NCBI GenBank assembly: GCA_028875875.1
Contig: JAGWUV010000009.1
Coordinates: 1-64,000 of the forward strand
Direction of reading: 5' to 3'
Length of the DNA stretch: 64,000 nt
Source: Bacteroidota bacterium
GTDB taxonomy: Bacteria > Bacteroidota > Bacteroidia > Chitinophagales > Chitinophagaceae
Every line of letters starts with the position of its first letter. Position 1 is the stretch's first letter. A program made the position numbers and the translations under genes. The notes beneath the pieces are model-generated. The model did not search any database. It was not told the DNA's origin and saw only the letters and a program-made list of their open reading frames with translations. This document shows positions 33,760 through 41,702 of the stretch, piece after piece.

Positions 33760-33776
33760 ACAGAATTTTTTTTCAC

Positions 33777-35588
33777 TTAAGCAAGAACAGGTTCCATCAA
33801 GCGAGCCTCTATTTGGTGTAATGTTTGCTCAGCCAAATTCAATGCATTTAAAAATTGATCTTCCTGGTTTGCAGCAATATCAGGTAATTGACGGTAATAC
33901 GCTATTCCGTTCCTGATATTACGGAAGAACTCTTCAAAATACTTTTTCTTCTTTGTATCTGGCTCCTGATTTTCATGTTCATCTAATTGTTCTTTAATAA
34001 AATCAACATACAAGTTCAGCTCGGCGATAAACATATGCGGCCTTTTAGCATCGGTTATAAGATTAGTTCGGCCATAAATATGATCTACCATGGTTTTGAG
34101 CGATACCGTTTTAGAAAAATTGACAATATTAGGACCCGGGCAAATAGTAACGGCTTCCAAACTTTTAAGAAACGGAACTTTATATTCCTTAGAAGCAGCA
34201 TTACTTAATCCAACACATAAACATTCCTTATCTAAAACTTCTTTCAATTGTTTTTGATATTCTTTTTCAGGAAGCTGCTGCGCCTGTAATTGTGCAATCT
34301 TTAATTTTTGATACTTTTTCGATGCAGTACAAAGCGGTTCTTCCGTAAACTCGGTATTGAAAGCCAAATGTTTTTCAGGACATGGGCTACCGGGGTTTCC
34401 GGCACTAATACGGTCTTGTTTCTCTATGGCTGAACTCGTTTCTTTTAAATAATGAAAACGAATTCCTAAAGGAGAATTTTTACTTAATACCACATTGCCC
34501 TTTTCAGCTTTGCGTAATAAACGCATCGTGTCTTCATCTACTGTGGTAGCTTCTGGTACAAGTAAAAAAGGAGATCCCCAACCTGCACTTTCAACACCAT
34601 AATAAGTACTCAAAAATTTTTGTTCTTCAAAAGTACCGATACCTCCCTGCGCTGTTATTTTAACAGGGTGCGGTGTTGTAAAAACTTTTAACCCTTTCTT
34701 TTGCAAGGCTTGGCTGTAAATGTCAAATAAGGTACTTACAAGCTCTTCCTTTTTTGATTTGAATTCTTCTAAAATTGGTCCCATTAAATAACCATCTGTT
34801 GCAAATGCATGGCCACCACAATTCAAGCCCGATTCTATTCTAAACTCACTTACCCAAATACCTTTCTTTGCGAGGTATTTTCCCTGGATTAGAGCCGAAC
34901 GGTAATCACTTACTTTAATAACGATCTTCTTTTTAAATTCACCCTGTTCATCAGCATTAAATGCATCAAACTGCTCGAGGTAATTGTATAAGCGAGGATT
35001 CATTCCTGCTGAAAAAATAATGGATGAATTGGTTAAATCACTGCGTACATATCCCCGTAAAGCAGCTACAGCGTCCGAACCATCTTCTATCAGTACTTTA
35101 TTTTGATCGTATTTATTACCGTCTACTTTGGTCATAATGTTTACATCAATGCTACCCGGCACAACCTGTGAGCGAAGAAAAGATTCAACTTTTGCTTTCT
35201 CCAGTTCATCCTCGGTATGCATCATGTAAGTGTACAGATGCTTCAACTTACTATCATCGGGAAGCATTTCAAAGTATTTCACAATTTCAGAACCAGCTTC
35301 AAAAGCAGACTTCTTAAGTTTTTCTACCTGCTCCTGAACAATCTTATTAACAAGATTTAAATAATCCGTAATTCGCTTGGCACGGTAATCTTCTTCTTTA
35401 GTAGTGATAGGTTTATACACCTGCTGTATACTCTCATAATAGTAACTTCTCATCATTTCTATCAACCTGTCTTCCACAATAGAAATAACAGATGCAATAC
35501 CAAACCTTGCAACTTTTATAGGAGAATCAATAGTATAGGCAAGGCCCATAACAGGGATATGAAATTTGTGTTCAGAAGAATTGTACAT
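33777..35588 (-). CDS. Uncharacterised 603-residue protein with a nitronate-monooxygenase-like barrel
   Basis: I do not recognise a named family. The start IPVMGLAYTIDSPIKVARFGIASVISIVEDRL (from residue 11) resembles the first strand of FMN-dependent TIM barrels (nitronate monooxygenase/PfaD). ITAQGGIGTF (residues 311-320) with GWGSPFLLVPEATTVDEDT (336-354) resembles their phosphate-binding loop and the following GTxFLxxxEA segment. A stretch around residues 60-145 is helical and is not found in simple NMOs. Cysteines cluster at 257, 403, 420, 456, 458 and 483, suggesting metal or Fe-S binding. There is no signal peptide. It lies 254 bases downstream of an NsrR-like gene and a nitrosative-stress operon on the same strand. 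Confidence 0.6.
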   Translation of the reverse strand: MYNSSEHKFHIPVMGLAYTIDSPIKVARFGIASVISIVEDRLIEMMRSYYYESIQQVYKPITTKEEDYRAKRITDYLNLVNKIVQEQVEKLKKSAFEAGSEIVKYFEMLPDDSKLKHLYTYMMHTEDELEKAKVESFLRSQVVPGSIDVNIMTKVDGNKYDQNKVLIEDGSDAVAALRGYVRSDLTNSSIIFSAGMNPRLYNYLEQFDAFNADEQGEFKKKIVIKVSDYRSALIQGKYLAKKGIWVSEFRIESGLNCGGHAFATDGYLMGPILEEFKSKKEELVSTLFDIYSQALQKKGLKVFTTPHPVKITAQGGIGTFEEQKFLSTYYGVESAGWGSPFLLVPEATTVDEDTMRLLRKAEKGNVVLSKNSPLGIRFHYLKETSSAIEKQDRISAGNPGSPCPEKHLAFNTEFTEEPLCTASKKYQKLKIAQLQAQQLPEKEYQKQLKEVLDKECLCVGLSNAASKEYKVPFLKSLEAVTICPGPNIVNFSKTVSLKTMVDHIYGRTNLITDAKRPHMFIAELNLYVDFIKEQLDEHENQEPDTKKKKYFEEFFRNIRNGIAYYRQLPDIAANQEDQFLNALNLAEQTLHQIEARLMEPVLA

Positions 35589-35842
35589 ATTAAAACAATT
35601 GAAAGAATCTAAGCAGGCGAGAGATAGATAAACTTAAAAACAAGCAATGAAATTTGAACTTAATTTTAAAGACTTATTTAGCAACCAGGACCAGCTATTA
35701 CAATTATATTTTAAAACGAAGATAATCTATAATACAGGATGAAAGTAAATGCTTTTCAATTTTAAGATTTATTTGCTCTTCTTTCAGAGATCTAAGCGGA
35801 GAAGAAGTTCATATTATTTATCAAAACTAACGTCAGTTATTT

Positions 35843-36274
35843 TTATCCAATTAAATAGGCAAGACCATTATTAACCGGCTCACAGAGATCACTCATTTTT
35901 TTTACCCTGCACATTTGCTCGAAAAGGTCTCTTACTTCTTTGTAATCGTTATGAATGGGACAAGGATGTGTTGATGAACATTTACTCAATCCTAATCCAC
36001 ATTGCTTAAACACTTCTTTCCCATCAATGGCCTCTACTACATTAATGATAGGCTGGTTCTTTTGCTTAGCAGTAATATAAAAACCGCCGTTCGGACCTTT
36101 GACACTATTGATCACTCCTTCTTTAACTAAAGTTTGCAGCATCTTACCTACAGTATGTTCACTGGCTTCAATGAACTCTGCAATTTCTTTAATACCGGAC
36201 CGCTCTCCTGATTCAAATTTGGAGGCAAGAAAGATAACCGCTTTGATCGCTATTTTACAAGTTAGACTTAGCAT
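35843..36274 (-). CDS. Rrf2 family regulator (NsrR/IscR-like)
   Basis: This 143-residue Rrf2 regulator has a winged helix in residues 5-65 (MLSLTCKIAIKAVIFLAS, EHTVGKMLQTLVKEGVINSVKGPNGGFYI). Three cysteines, C92, C99 and C105 (C-x6-C-x5-C), are placed to bind an Fe-S cluster as in NsrR and IscR. The neighbours are an RIC repair protein, a heme-copper-like membrane protein and a DUF59 protein. These favour an NO-sensing (NsrR-like) role over IscR, since no isc/suf genes are adjacent. It is the last gene of that operon, seven bases after the DUF59 gene. Confidence 0.88.
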   Translation of the reverse strand: MLSLTCKIAIKAVIFLASKFESGERSGIKEIAEFIEASEHTVGKMLQTLVKEGVINSVKGPNGGFYITAKQKNQPIINVVEAIDGKEVFKQCGLGLSKCSSTHPCPIHNDYKEVRDLFEQMCRVKKMSDLCEPVNNGLAYLIG

Positions 36275-36280
36275 ATTCTT

Positions 36281-36607
36281 TTATTCACCATTTAAAAATT
36301 CTTTTCCTTCTTCGGATATCATTTCATGATTCCATGGAGGATCGAATACCAATTCAATTTTTACTTGAGTGTTATCAAAACTTAGTTCCAGCATTCTTTT
36401 TACTGCATCAGTAATTGATTCTCCCATTGGGCAGAACTGCGTTGTTAAAGTCATCCGAACATATATAGAATGAATGGCTTCATCAAAATCAATTTGATAA
36501 ATCAGGCCAAGATCAACCACATTCAGTCCTATCTCAGGATCATAAACATCTTTCAGCACATTATGGGCCCGTTCACACTGTACAGGATCATTGGTTATCA
36601 TACTCAT
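36281..36607 (-). CDS. DUF59/MIP18-type metal-sulfur cluster assembly factor
   Basis: This 108-residue protein belongs to the DUF59 (PaaD/SufT-like) family that helps assemble Fe-S clusters on target proteins. Marks are LKDVYDPEIGLNVVDLGLIYQI near residue 18, RMTLTTQFCPMGESITDAV with the conserved Cys, and VFDPPWNHEMISEEGKEFL at the end. The start overlaps the stop of the membrane-protein gene as ATGA. In this operon it fits repair of NO-damaged Fe-S clusters alongside RIC. Confidence 0.9.
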   Translation of the reverse strand: MSMITNDPVQCERAHNVLKDVYDPEIGLNVVDLGLIYQIDFDEAIHSIYVRMTLTTQFCPMGESITDAVKRMLELSFDNTQVKIELVFDPPWNHEMISEEGKEFLNGE

Positions 36608-37893
36608 GGCTTAACAGGTTTATGCAACAACACTTTTAATACATTCCAGTTATACAAAAATGCAGTAATCATTAATAATACCGCTGCAAAATTCATCAGA
36701 AAAATATTCACTGCACAAATGCCGGCAACAAAAAGTACAAACCCTAAAAGATAGACCGGGATCATAGCTCCGAAAATACGATTAGCAAAAAGATCTTTAG
36801 GGCTTGGCGTTTTACCGGCACCTGAAATATGACGATATATTTTGTTCCACACAATAAAAGGCAGTGTTTTAAAGGTCATACCTAAAATAATTGACGTTAA
36901 CCACCCGAAGAAAATTACAAATCCATAGGCAATTACAACATGAATGTTTAAAGTATCCAACATTAACCAAGCTACTATAATAAATAGCAATAAGAATGGC
37001 ACAATCATCATTACAACCGAAAGCAGGGACGTTTTCATTGGAGCATCTACTTGTTTTCTTATCCTTTCTTTAAAGCTGCGATAACAATAATAAGCGAATA
37101 AGAATAATGCTAAAAGAATGGCAAGAACAGGAATGAATAAAAAAGCAGTATGAGGCCAGTATAAAAAAAGGCCTATAAAAGTCAGTAAAGCCGCATTAAT
37201 AAGGCAATAAATTATCCATAATAATTTTTCATTGCTGTATTTTGAAATGAGGAACATGGGTATCAGCCTCGAACCTACCCCAATAACCAATAACAAAAAC
37301 CAACCCGCAATACCCAAATGAGCATGCAGCGGAAGATACTCGGTGGAATTTTTTGAAAGAAAAGAATGTGTAAAATTAAAAACCAATAGTACCCCAATAA
37401 TCACAGTAATCAATAACCACAATGCTGCCGTGAATACAAAAAAAGCATGTACATTATGTACTTTGCTTTCTGTTACACTAACGCCCACATTAATTACAAA
37501 TAATAATATAGAAATTAGAATTGTTAAGCCGCCAAGTTGAGCAGGCCATCCCATATCAAACACATAAAAACCATATACCAGTAATGGTATTCCTGCTGCA
37601 GCGAACACAAATGAAAGATAAGCCAAAGTGATGCTGTATAATTTTCCTTCAATCAATACGGGCACCAATTGATGACTCGCACCAAGTATGACCATGGTAC
37701 CCCAGCCCAGAGCCATCATGTGGGTAATAGCAAGTATTTGAGGATGAAAAAAGTGTTGTGTAAATGCGGAAACTGAAAAAAATAAAAATACTGTACTGAT
37801 AAAAAACGATGCAGACGAATATATGTAAAATGGCAGTACCACTTTATGTGTAGTATTTTTAACCAGGTTGTTACTATGACTATCGGTATCCAT
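36604..37893 (-). CDS. Heme-copper oxidase-I/NnrS-like 12-helix membrane protein
   Basis: This 429-residue protein has about 12 transmembrane helices. Conserved-looking histidines sit in helices: LAITHMMALGWGTMVILGASHQLVPVL (around residues 55-80) and YLPLHAHLGIAGWFLLLVIGVGSRLIPMF (around residues 187-215). This pattern is shared by NnrS and by single-subunit relatives of cytochrome oxidase subunit I. No charged active-site set for a full heme-copper oxidase is evident. NnrS proteins are heme/copper membrane proteins made during nitrosative stress, which suits the neighbours. It abuts the DUF2249 gene (1 base) and overlaps the DUF59 gene. The exact family is uncertain. Confidence 0.72.
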   Translation of the reverse strand: MDTDSHSNNLVKNTTHKVVLPFYIYSSASFFISTVFLFFSVSAFTQHFFHPQILAITHMMALGWGTMVILGASHQLVPVLIEGKLYSITLAYLSFVFAAAGIPLLVYGFYVFDMGWPAQLGGLTILISILLFVINVGVSVTESKVHNVHAFFVFTAALWLLITVIIGVLLVFNFTHSFLSKNSTEYLPLHAHLGIAGWFLLLVIGVGSRLIPMFLISKYSNEKLLWIIYCLINAALLTFIGLFLYWPHTAFLFIPVLAILLALFLFAYYCYRSFKERIRKQVDAPMKTSLLSVVMMIVPFLLLFIIVAWLMLDTLNIHVVIAYGFVIFFGWLTSIILGMTFKTLPFIVWNKIYRHISGAGKTPSPKDLFANRIFGAMIPVYLLGFVLFVAGICAVNIFLMNFAAVLLMITAFLYNWNVLKVLLHKPVKP

Positions 37894-37894
37894 A

Positions 37895-38707
37895 CTAATC
37901 TTTAAAAATTAAGAGCTGTACATCCCCATCTGTGATCTGCTTCACACGATACTCAAACTTACGTTCTCCCAGTTCAGGTAATAAAAAAACAGGAATACGC
38001 TTATGCTGAACGAATAAGGCATTACCAGGTTGTAAATTGTCTAAAGCATTAAGAATGGCTAGCATGGGAGTCGGCATTTCCAGGTTACGTACATCGATCA
38101 CCTGCATTTTATGTTCGAACTTTTTTAGACAGTCGTCCCAACTATTGCAGGGCTGTGGAAAAGCAGCAGTTGAACCGGCTAAAATAGCGTTTGTATTTTT
38201 ATAAAAATAAGTAGCCACAACACCAGTAGCCTCATGTAAAGTAAAAGACTGGAATCCTTGCCTGCCAAGTAAAAGCATTAATGGTTTAGGCTCAAAACTG
38301 TTGATGATCTTAAGTGTTTGTCCTTCCTGCAATGCTTTTACCTGCTGCAGGATATCATTAAGCGGATCTTTACCGTTGTCCAAAATAGGCCTCACATCCA
38401 ATTCAAACAATTGCTCCGGTTGAAGATCTTGTAAGAATGCCGGAAGGTTAGCTACTTCTCCTTCGTCTACCTCTATGTCTTCATCTACCAAAAATCCCAG
38501 TGGCTTCAGTTTTATAAAAAAATCATTCACATCACAGCCTCCTATACCACTTGCCATAGCAAGGGAAGTTCTTCCCGCCATCAGCTTTCGTAAAAGCGGG
38601 TTTCGTAACTTTTCAAATTTTGAAGAGATGCTGATAATTGCATCTAAAGCATCCGGGCTGGCTTTTAAGATAGTAGCAATTTTGGTATTAGCATTAATGG
38701 TTATCAT
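37895..38707 (-). CDS. DUF1858-DUF2249 domain protein
   Basis: This is a 270-residue cytoplasmic protein with three small domains. A DUF1858-like N-terminus (residues 1-65) reads TKIATILKASPDALDAIISISSKFEKLRNPLLRKLMAGRTSL. A DUF2249 domain (about 95-170) contains LDVRPILDNGKDPLNDILQQVKAL, and a second DUF2249-like domain (about 195-270) contains VIDVRNLEMPTPMLAILNALDNLQPG. DUF2249 proteins resemble SirA/TusA sulfur carriers and commonly accompany RIC and hemerythrin proteins in nitrate/NO-respiration loci. It lies 36 bases after the RIC gene. Confidence 0.82.
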   Translation of the reverse strand: MITINANTKIATILKASPDALDAIISISSKFEKLRNPLLRKLMAGRTSLAMASGIGGCDVNDFFIKLKPLGFLVDEDIEVDEGEVANLPAFLQDLQPEQLFELDVRPILDNGKDPLNDILQQVKALQEGQTLKIINSFEPKPLMLLLGRQGFQSFTLHEATGVVATYFYKNTNAILAGSTAAFPQPCNSWDDCLKKFEHKMQVIDVRNLEMPTPMLAILNALDNLQPGNALFVQHKRIPVFLLPELGERKFEYRVKQITDGDVQLLIFKD

Positions 38708-38743
38708 CGCTCAAAAATTTTATCAATCCTATTAGCAACTGAA

Positions 38744-39706
38744 TTAAGCTCCCAACTTCTTCTCAACTTCTATTGCTTTAGGAAATAGTATATTATTTTC
38801 CAAATGAACATGTACATGCAGATCATTCTCAAACTGCTCAAGCATCTTGTATAATAGACTGTAAGAAGCACAGGCATCTTCGGGTAAAGTATAATTACCA
38901 CTTAGCGTTCTTATTTGCTCCATTGCATTTGCAACAAGTTCATGTTCCATTTCCATCATGCTAATTGGGCTTTGCACAGATCCAAAGTGCGCTGCATGTA
39001 GCGACTGGTTGTTTTTGCTAGCAGAAGTCAATTCTTTAATATAAGGGAACAATACTTTTTCTTCCTTAATCATATGGGCAGATAATTCACCATTAACATT
39101 GTCTACCAATTGTTTGATCTGATATAGCTCTGCATGATGATCACCATGTACTGATGCAACTTTAGCTGCATAGTTCACTAATTCTGGCAATGTTTTCTTA
39201 ACGTAAGCATGATGCGTGTTTACAATATAATCAGATAAAAAATCTAACGACCATTCATTGTAAGGTATTGGATGAGCAAGTACAACTTTATCGGCTTGCT
39301 GTAACTCCTGTTCAATCTTTACTACATCCAACCCTTTTTCAGCACAAGCCTCTATAATTGTTTTCTTCCCACCGCAGCAAAAATCCAATCCATACTTTTT
39401 AAATACTTCTGCCTTACGTAAATCTTTTGCTGCAATAGATCCAAGCGTTTCTTCACTTTCCCCCGTAATGCGTTTTGTAATTTTTACTTTCCACCACTCA
39501 GGGCCTTGCTCCAGATACTCCCATGTAAATACATTACCCCTTTCTCCAAGCAATTGATAATATAAAGGCTTGGGATCATGATCGTTGTGAATGGTTAAAC
39601 TCTTGCCTTCTTGCATCTCATCGAAACGGGCAAAAATAGCAGGGTGCTTTTGCCTTGGCTCAAGCAGGGTTACATTGAGAATGTTTTCTTCTGTTGTTGT
39701 ATACAT
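38744..39706 (-). CDS. ric: Iron-sulfur cluster repair protein (RIC/ScdA/YtfE) with N-terminal DUF2249
   Basis: This is a 320-residue di-iron protein that repairs Fe-S centres damaged by NO or oxidants. The N-terminal DUF2249 domain spans residues 10-80 (FDEMQEGKSLTIHNDHDPKPLYYQLL). The ScdA_N domain starts near residue 90 with KDLRKAEVFKKYGLDFCCGGKKT (CC at 110-111). A hemerythrin-like four-helix domain spans about residues 150-315, with His and Glu ligands in VNTHHAYVKK, HGDHHAELYQIK, HMIKEEKVLFPYIKEL, MEMEHELV and HVHLENNILFPK. The added DUF2249 makes it longer than E. coli YtfE (220 residues). It heads the operon and has a strong palindrome in its promoter. Confidence 0.93.
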   Translation of the reverse strand: MYTTTEENILNVTLLEPRQKHPAIFARFDEMQEGKSLTIHNDHDPKPLYYQLLGERGNVFTWEYLEQGPEWWKVKITKRITGESEETLGSIAAKDLRKAEVFKKYGLDFCCGGKKTIIEACAEKGLDVVKIEQELQQADKVVLAHPIPYNEWSLDFLSDYIVNTHHAYVKKTLPELVNYAAKVASVHGDHHAELYQIKQLVDNVNGELSAHMIKEEKVLFPYIKELTSASKNNQSLHAAHFGSVQSPISMMEMEHELVANAMEQIRTLSGNYTLPEDACASYSLLYKMLEQFENDLHVHVHLENNILFPKAIEVEKKLGA

Positions 39707-39731
39707 AGCTTTTTGTTTTAGTTAGCTATAA

Positions 39732-39776
39732 CAAAGGTATGTATTTTAATAATAAAAGTATATAAATACTTTTATT
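39732..39776 (-). promoter_or_regulatory. ric promoter with perfect 11-bp palindrome
   Basis: On the minus strand a -7 box TACCTTTG (39732-39739) lies 26 bases before the ATG. Upstream, AATAAAAGTAT-N4-ATACTTTTATT (39751-39776) is a perfect inverted repeat with 11-bp arms, centred roughly 36-40 bases before the likely transcription start, where the -33 box should be. No TTTG is found at the proper distance. It is probably the site of an NO- or redox-responsive regulator. Confidence 0.65.
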
Positions 39777-39838
39777 TTACAGATTACTGACAATCTCCTT
39801 TCATTTGTTTCAGCTTTCCGTAAAAGTTTACCATATTA

Positions 39839-40288
39839 CTATTTACTGCCAGAATTAGCAGCTCTCATCCATTTTTCTTTACTGCCAAATCCTTTTTTAT
39901 TATTGGTGAATTTGATACTGTTAATCCGAATGATCCAAATACTGCCTGGCATAGCTAATGCAAAAGGGTATTTATGATGATAGTGATGGGCAGCTTGTTT
40001 AAGCAATCCCTCCGAGGGATTTACTATTTCCCCTTCAAATTGAATTCCCTGTAACTGCATAAAGACTAACTTATCGGGGAGAATTGTTCCGGCAACGGCA
40101 TAATTATTTTTTAAAAGCTGGGCATGATGTGTTTCTGAAGATGATTTAAAATAAAGAAGCCCATCCTCGCTGTTAAAAGCATAAAAACAATTAAAACAAT
40201 ATGGATGATGTTCTGTATCAACACAACAAACTGTTGCACACTTCTGCTCTTTAATAAAATGCGTAATAGAAGATTCTAAAGCTTTCAT
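39839..40288 (-). CDS. Pyridoxamine 5'-phosphate oxidase-like protein
   Basis: This 149-residue split-barrel protein of the PNPOx-like superfamily is related to the YhbP-type general-stress group. KCATVCCVDTEHHPYCFNCFYAFNSEDGLLYFKSS is the typical pair of opening strands, here unusually rich in Cys (five within about 20 residues). TLPDKLVFMQLQGIQFEGEIV-like strands follow. It is on the same strand as, and just upstream of, the RIC operon but separated by 132 bases with the RIC promoter. Flavin or heme binding is inferred from the family. Confidence 0.72.
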   Translation of the reverse strand: MKALESSITHFIKEQKCATVCCVDTEHHPYCFNCFYAFNSEDGLLYFKSSSETHHAQLLKNNYAVAGTILPDKLVFMQLQGIQFEGEIVNPSEGLLKQAAHHYHHKYPFALAMPGSIWIIRINSIKFTNNKKGFGSKEKWMRAANSGSK

Positions 40289-40419
40289 AAAATTTTAACA
40301 TGCCATAAGGCCCATCAATAATGAATAATGGTGAATTGAATAGATTAAAATTGTTGCTTTTGTTAACGATAGAAAATGATAGAAATCAGCAGAGATATTT
40401 CCGGCGATGGTAGAAAATA

Positions 40420-40452
40420 AAAAAAAGAGTTTCAGAAATGAAACTCTTTTTT
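40420..40452 (-). terminator. Terminator after tRNA-Val
   Basis: AAAAAAGAGTTTCA (40421-40434), loop GAAA and TGAAACTCTTTTTT (40439-40452) form a perfect 14-bp stem, ending four bases from the tRNA 3' end. The minus-strand transcript ends in a T run. Confidence 0.92.
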
Positions 40453-40455
40453 CTG

Positions 40456-40530
40456 TGGGAGTTGACGGGATCGAACCGCCGACCCTCTGCTTGTAAGGCA
40501 GATGCTCTAAACCAGCTGAGCTAAACTCCC
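40456..40530 (-). tRNA. tRNA-Val (anticodon TAC)
   Basis: The 75-base cloverleaf on the minus strand has acceptor GGGAGTT/AACTCCC, D arm with GCTC/GAGC, anticodon stem TCTGC/GCAGA around loop CTTACAA (anticodon TAC), and T arm CGGCG-GTTCGAT-CCGTC type with one mismatch. The discriminator is A; CCA is not encoded. Confidence 0.95.
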
Positions 40531-40549
40531 TTTGTTCGTTTTGGGAGTG

Positions 40550-40580
40550 CAAAAATAGGAGCTATTCAATATCCTCCAAA
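40550..40580 (-). promoter_or_regulatory. Bacteroidota housekeeping promoter of tRNA-Val
   Basis: On the minus strand TTTG (40577-40580), a 19-base spacer and TATTTTTG (40550-40557) match the consensus exactly. The box and the bases after it (to 40538) are identical to those in front of tRNA-Lys. Confidence 0.88.
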
Positions 40581-40693
40581 AAAAAAAACAGTTTATTTAA
40601 AAAAAGTTTTTCGGCATCGTTAGCATCATCATAAAAACAAATCTATACAATACAATGAAATGCTTACTGAGTGCGTTATTTGCAAGAGTGCAT

Positions 40694-40701
40694 TATTTTT
40701 G
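40694..40701 (+). promoter_or_regulatory. -7 promoter element of clpS
   Basis: TATTTTTG lies five bases before the chosen ATG of clpS. Transcription would begin at or next to the start codon, giving a nearly leaderless message. No consensus -33 box is present. Confidence 0.4.
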
Positions 40702-40706
40702 TGATT

Positions 40707-41021
40707 ATGATTTTATTTTCCGGTCATACTTCCGTTAAGCCATGGGAAAGTGAAGAGGTACTTACTGAAGTATCTTTCAAAAGTCCTTTTAGCCTTATTG
40801 TATGGAACGACGAGGTAAATACTTTTGAATGGGTGATTGATACGCTTATAGAAGTATGTGGCCATTCCGAAGAACAGGCAGAGCAATGTGCACTTATTAT
40901 TCATTTACAAGGAAAGTACGCAGTGAAGCAAGGTGATTACGACACACTAAAACCAATGTGCGATGCCATTACCGAAAGAGGCATCGGAGCAACCATTGAA
41001 GAAGTGTCGCAAAATGCATAA
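40707..41021 (+). CDS. clpS: ATP-dependent Clp protease adaptor ClpS
   Basis: This 104-residue N-degron adaptor delivers proteins with destabilising N-terminal residues to ClpAP/ClpCP. The core is SLIVWNDEVNTFEWVIDTLIEVCGHSEEQAEQCALIIHLQGKYAV. It keeps the Asn-Asp of the substrate pocket and the His of the HxxG(K) motif. The frame extends 12 residues upstream to a non-convincing start at 40671; the ATG at 40707 gives the usual length. The aat gene follows after 36 bases, so tagging enzyme and adaptor are probably co-expressed. Confidence 0.93.
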   Translation: MILFSGHTSVKPWESEEVLTEVSFKSPFSLIVWNDEVNTFEWVIDTLIEVCGHSEEQAEQCALIIHLQGKYAVKQGDYDTLKPMCDAITERGIGATIEEVSQNA

Positions 41022-41057
41022 GTTCCTCCCCTTACATAAATCCTACTTATACTCTTT

Positions 41058-41702
41058 ATGCCTTTGCATGCTTTAAGTGATGCGTTATGGTTCCCTCCTG
41101 TAGAAGATGCCCTACCCGACGGGCTATTAGCTATTGGTGGAGATCTGCGTATTGAAAGGATTTTACTGGCGTACAGAAAAGGTATTTTCCCCTGGTATGA
41201 TGATACGCTTCCACTTTGGTGGTGCCCTAACCCTAGATTCGTTTTATTTCCTGATGAAATAAGAATCAGCAAAAGCATGAATGCTTTAATAAAACGAAAT
41301 GCTTTTGAATTTACGGTAAATAAAGCCTTCAATGAAGTGATTCATCATTGCAGAAATACGGAAAGAAAGGGGCAAGATGGAACATGGATTAATGATGATG
41401 TTGAAATTGCATACACAAAACTGCACAACCTTGGCTATGCACATAGTGCTGAAGCATGGAAAGATGGGAAACTTGTTGGTGGCCTCTACGGCATAAGGAT
41501 GGGAAAAATTTTTTTTGGAGAAAGTATGTTCTCGCATACCAGTAATGCCAGTAAATATGCTTTTATTCTGTATACACAACTATTACAAAAGGAAGGTGTT
41601 CAGGTAATAGATTGCCAGGTATATACGGAACACTTAGAAAGCCTTGGGGCCAGGATGATTATGCGTGAACAGTTTCTTCAATTACTGGCATCATTTATTT
41701 AA
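41058..41702 (+). CDS. aat: Leucyl/phenylalanyl-tRNA--protein transferase
   Basis: This 214-residue enzyme adds Leu or Phe from aminoacyl-tRNA to proteins with N-terminal Arg or Lys, making them ClpS substrates. Signature segments are FPPVEDALPDGLLAIGGDLRIERILLAYRKGIFPWYDD, LWWCPNPRFVLFPDEIRISKSM, and GGLYGIRMGKIFFGESMFS near residue 150. Length is normal. The stop codon shares the palindrome TTAA (41699-41702) with the stop of the convergent DUF4294 gene. Confidence 0.95.
   Translation: MPLHALSDALWFPPVEDALPDGLLAIGGDLRIERILLAYRKGIFPWYDDTLPLWWCPNPRFVLFPDEIRISKSMNALIKRNAFEFTVNKAFNEVIHHCRNTERKGQDGTWINDDVEIAYTKLHNLGYAHSAEAWKDGKLVGGLYGIRMGKIFFGESMFSHTSNASKYAFILYTQLLQKEGVQVIDCQVYTEHLESLGARMIMREQFLQLLASFI

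Noticed and set aside
40295-40552. Open frame of 85 codons on the minus strand
   Set aside because: It reads through the tRNA-Val gene and its terminator; the protein-like sequence is a translation of tRNA.
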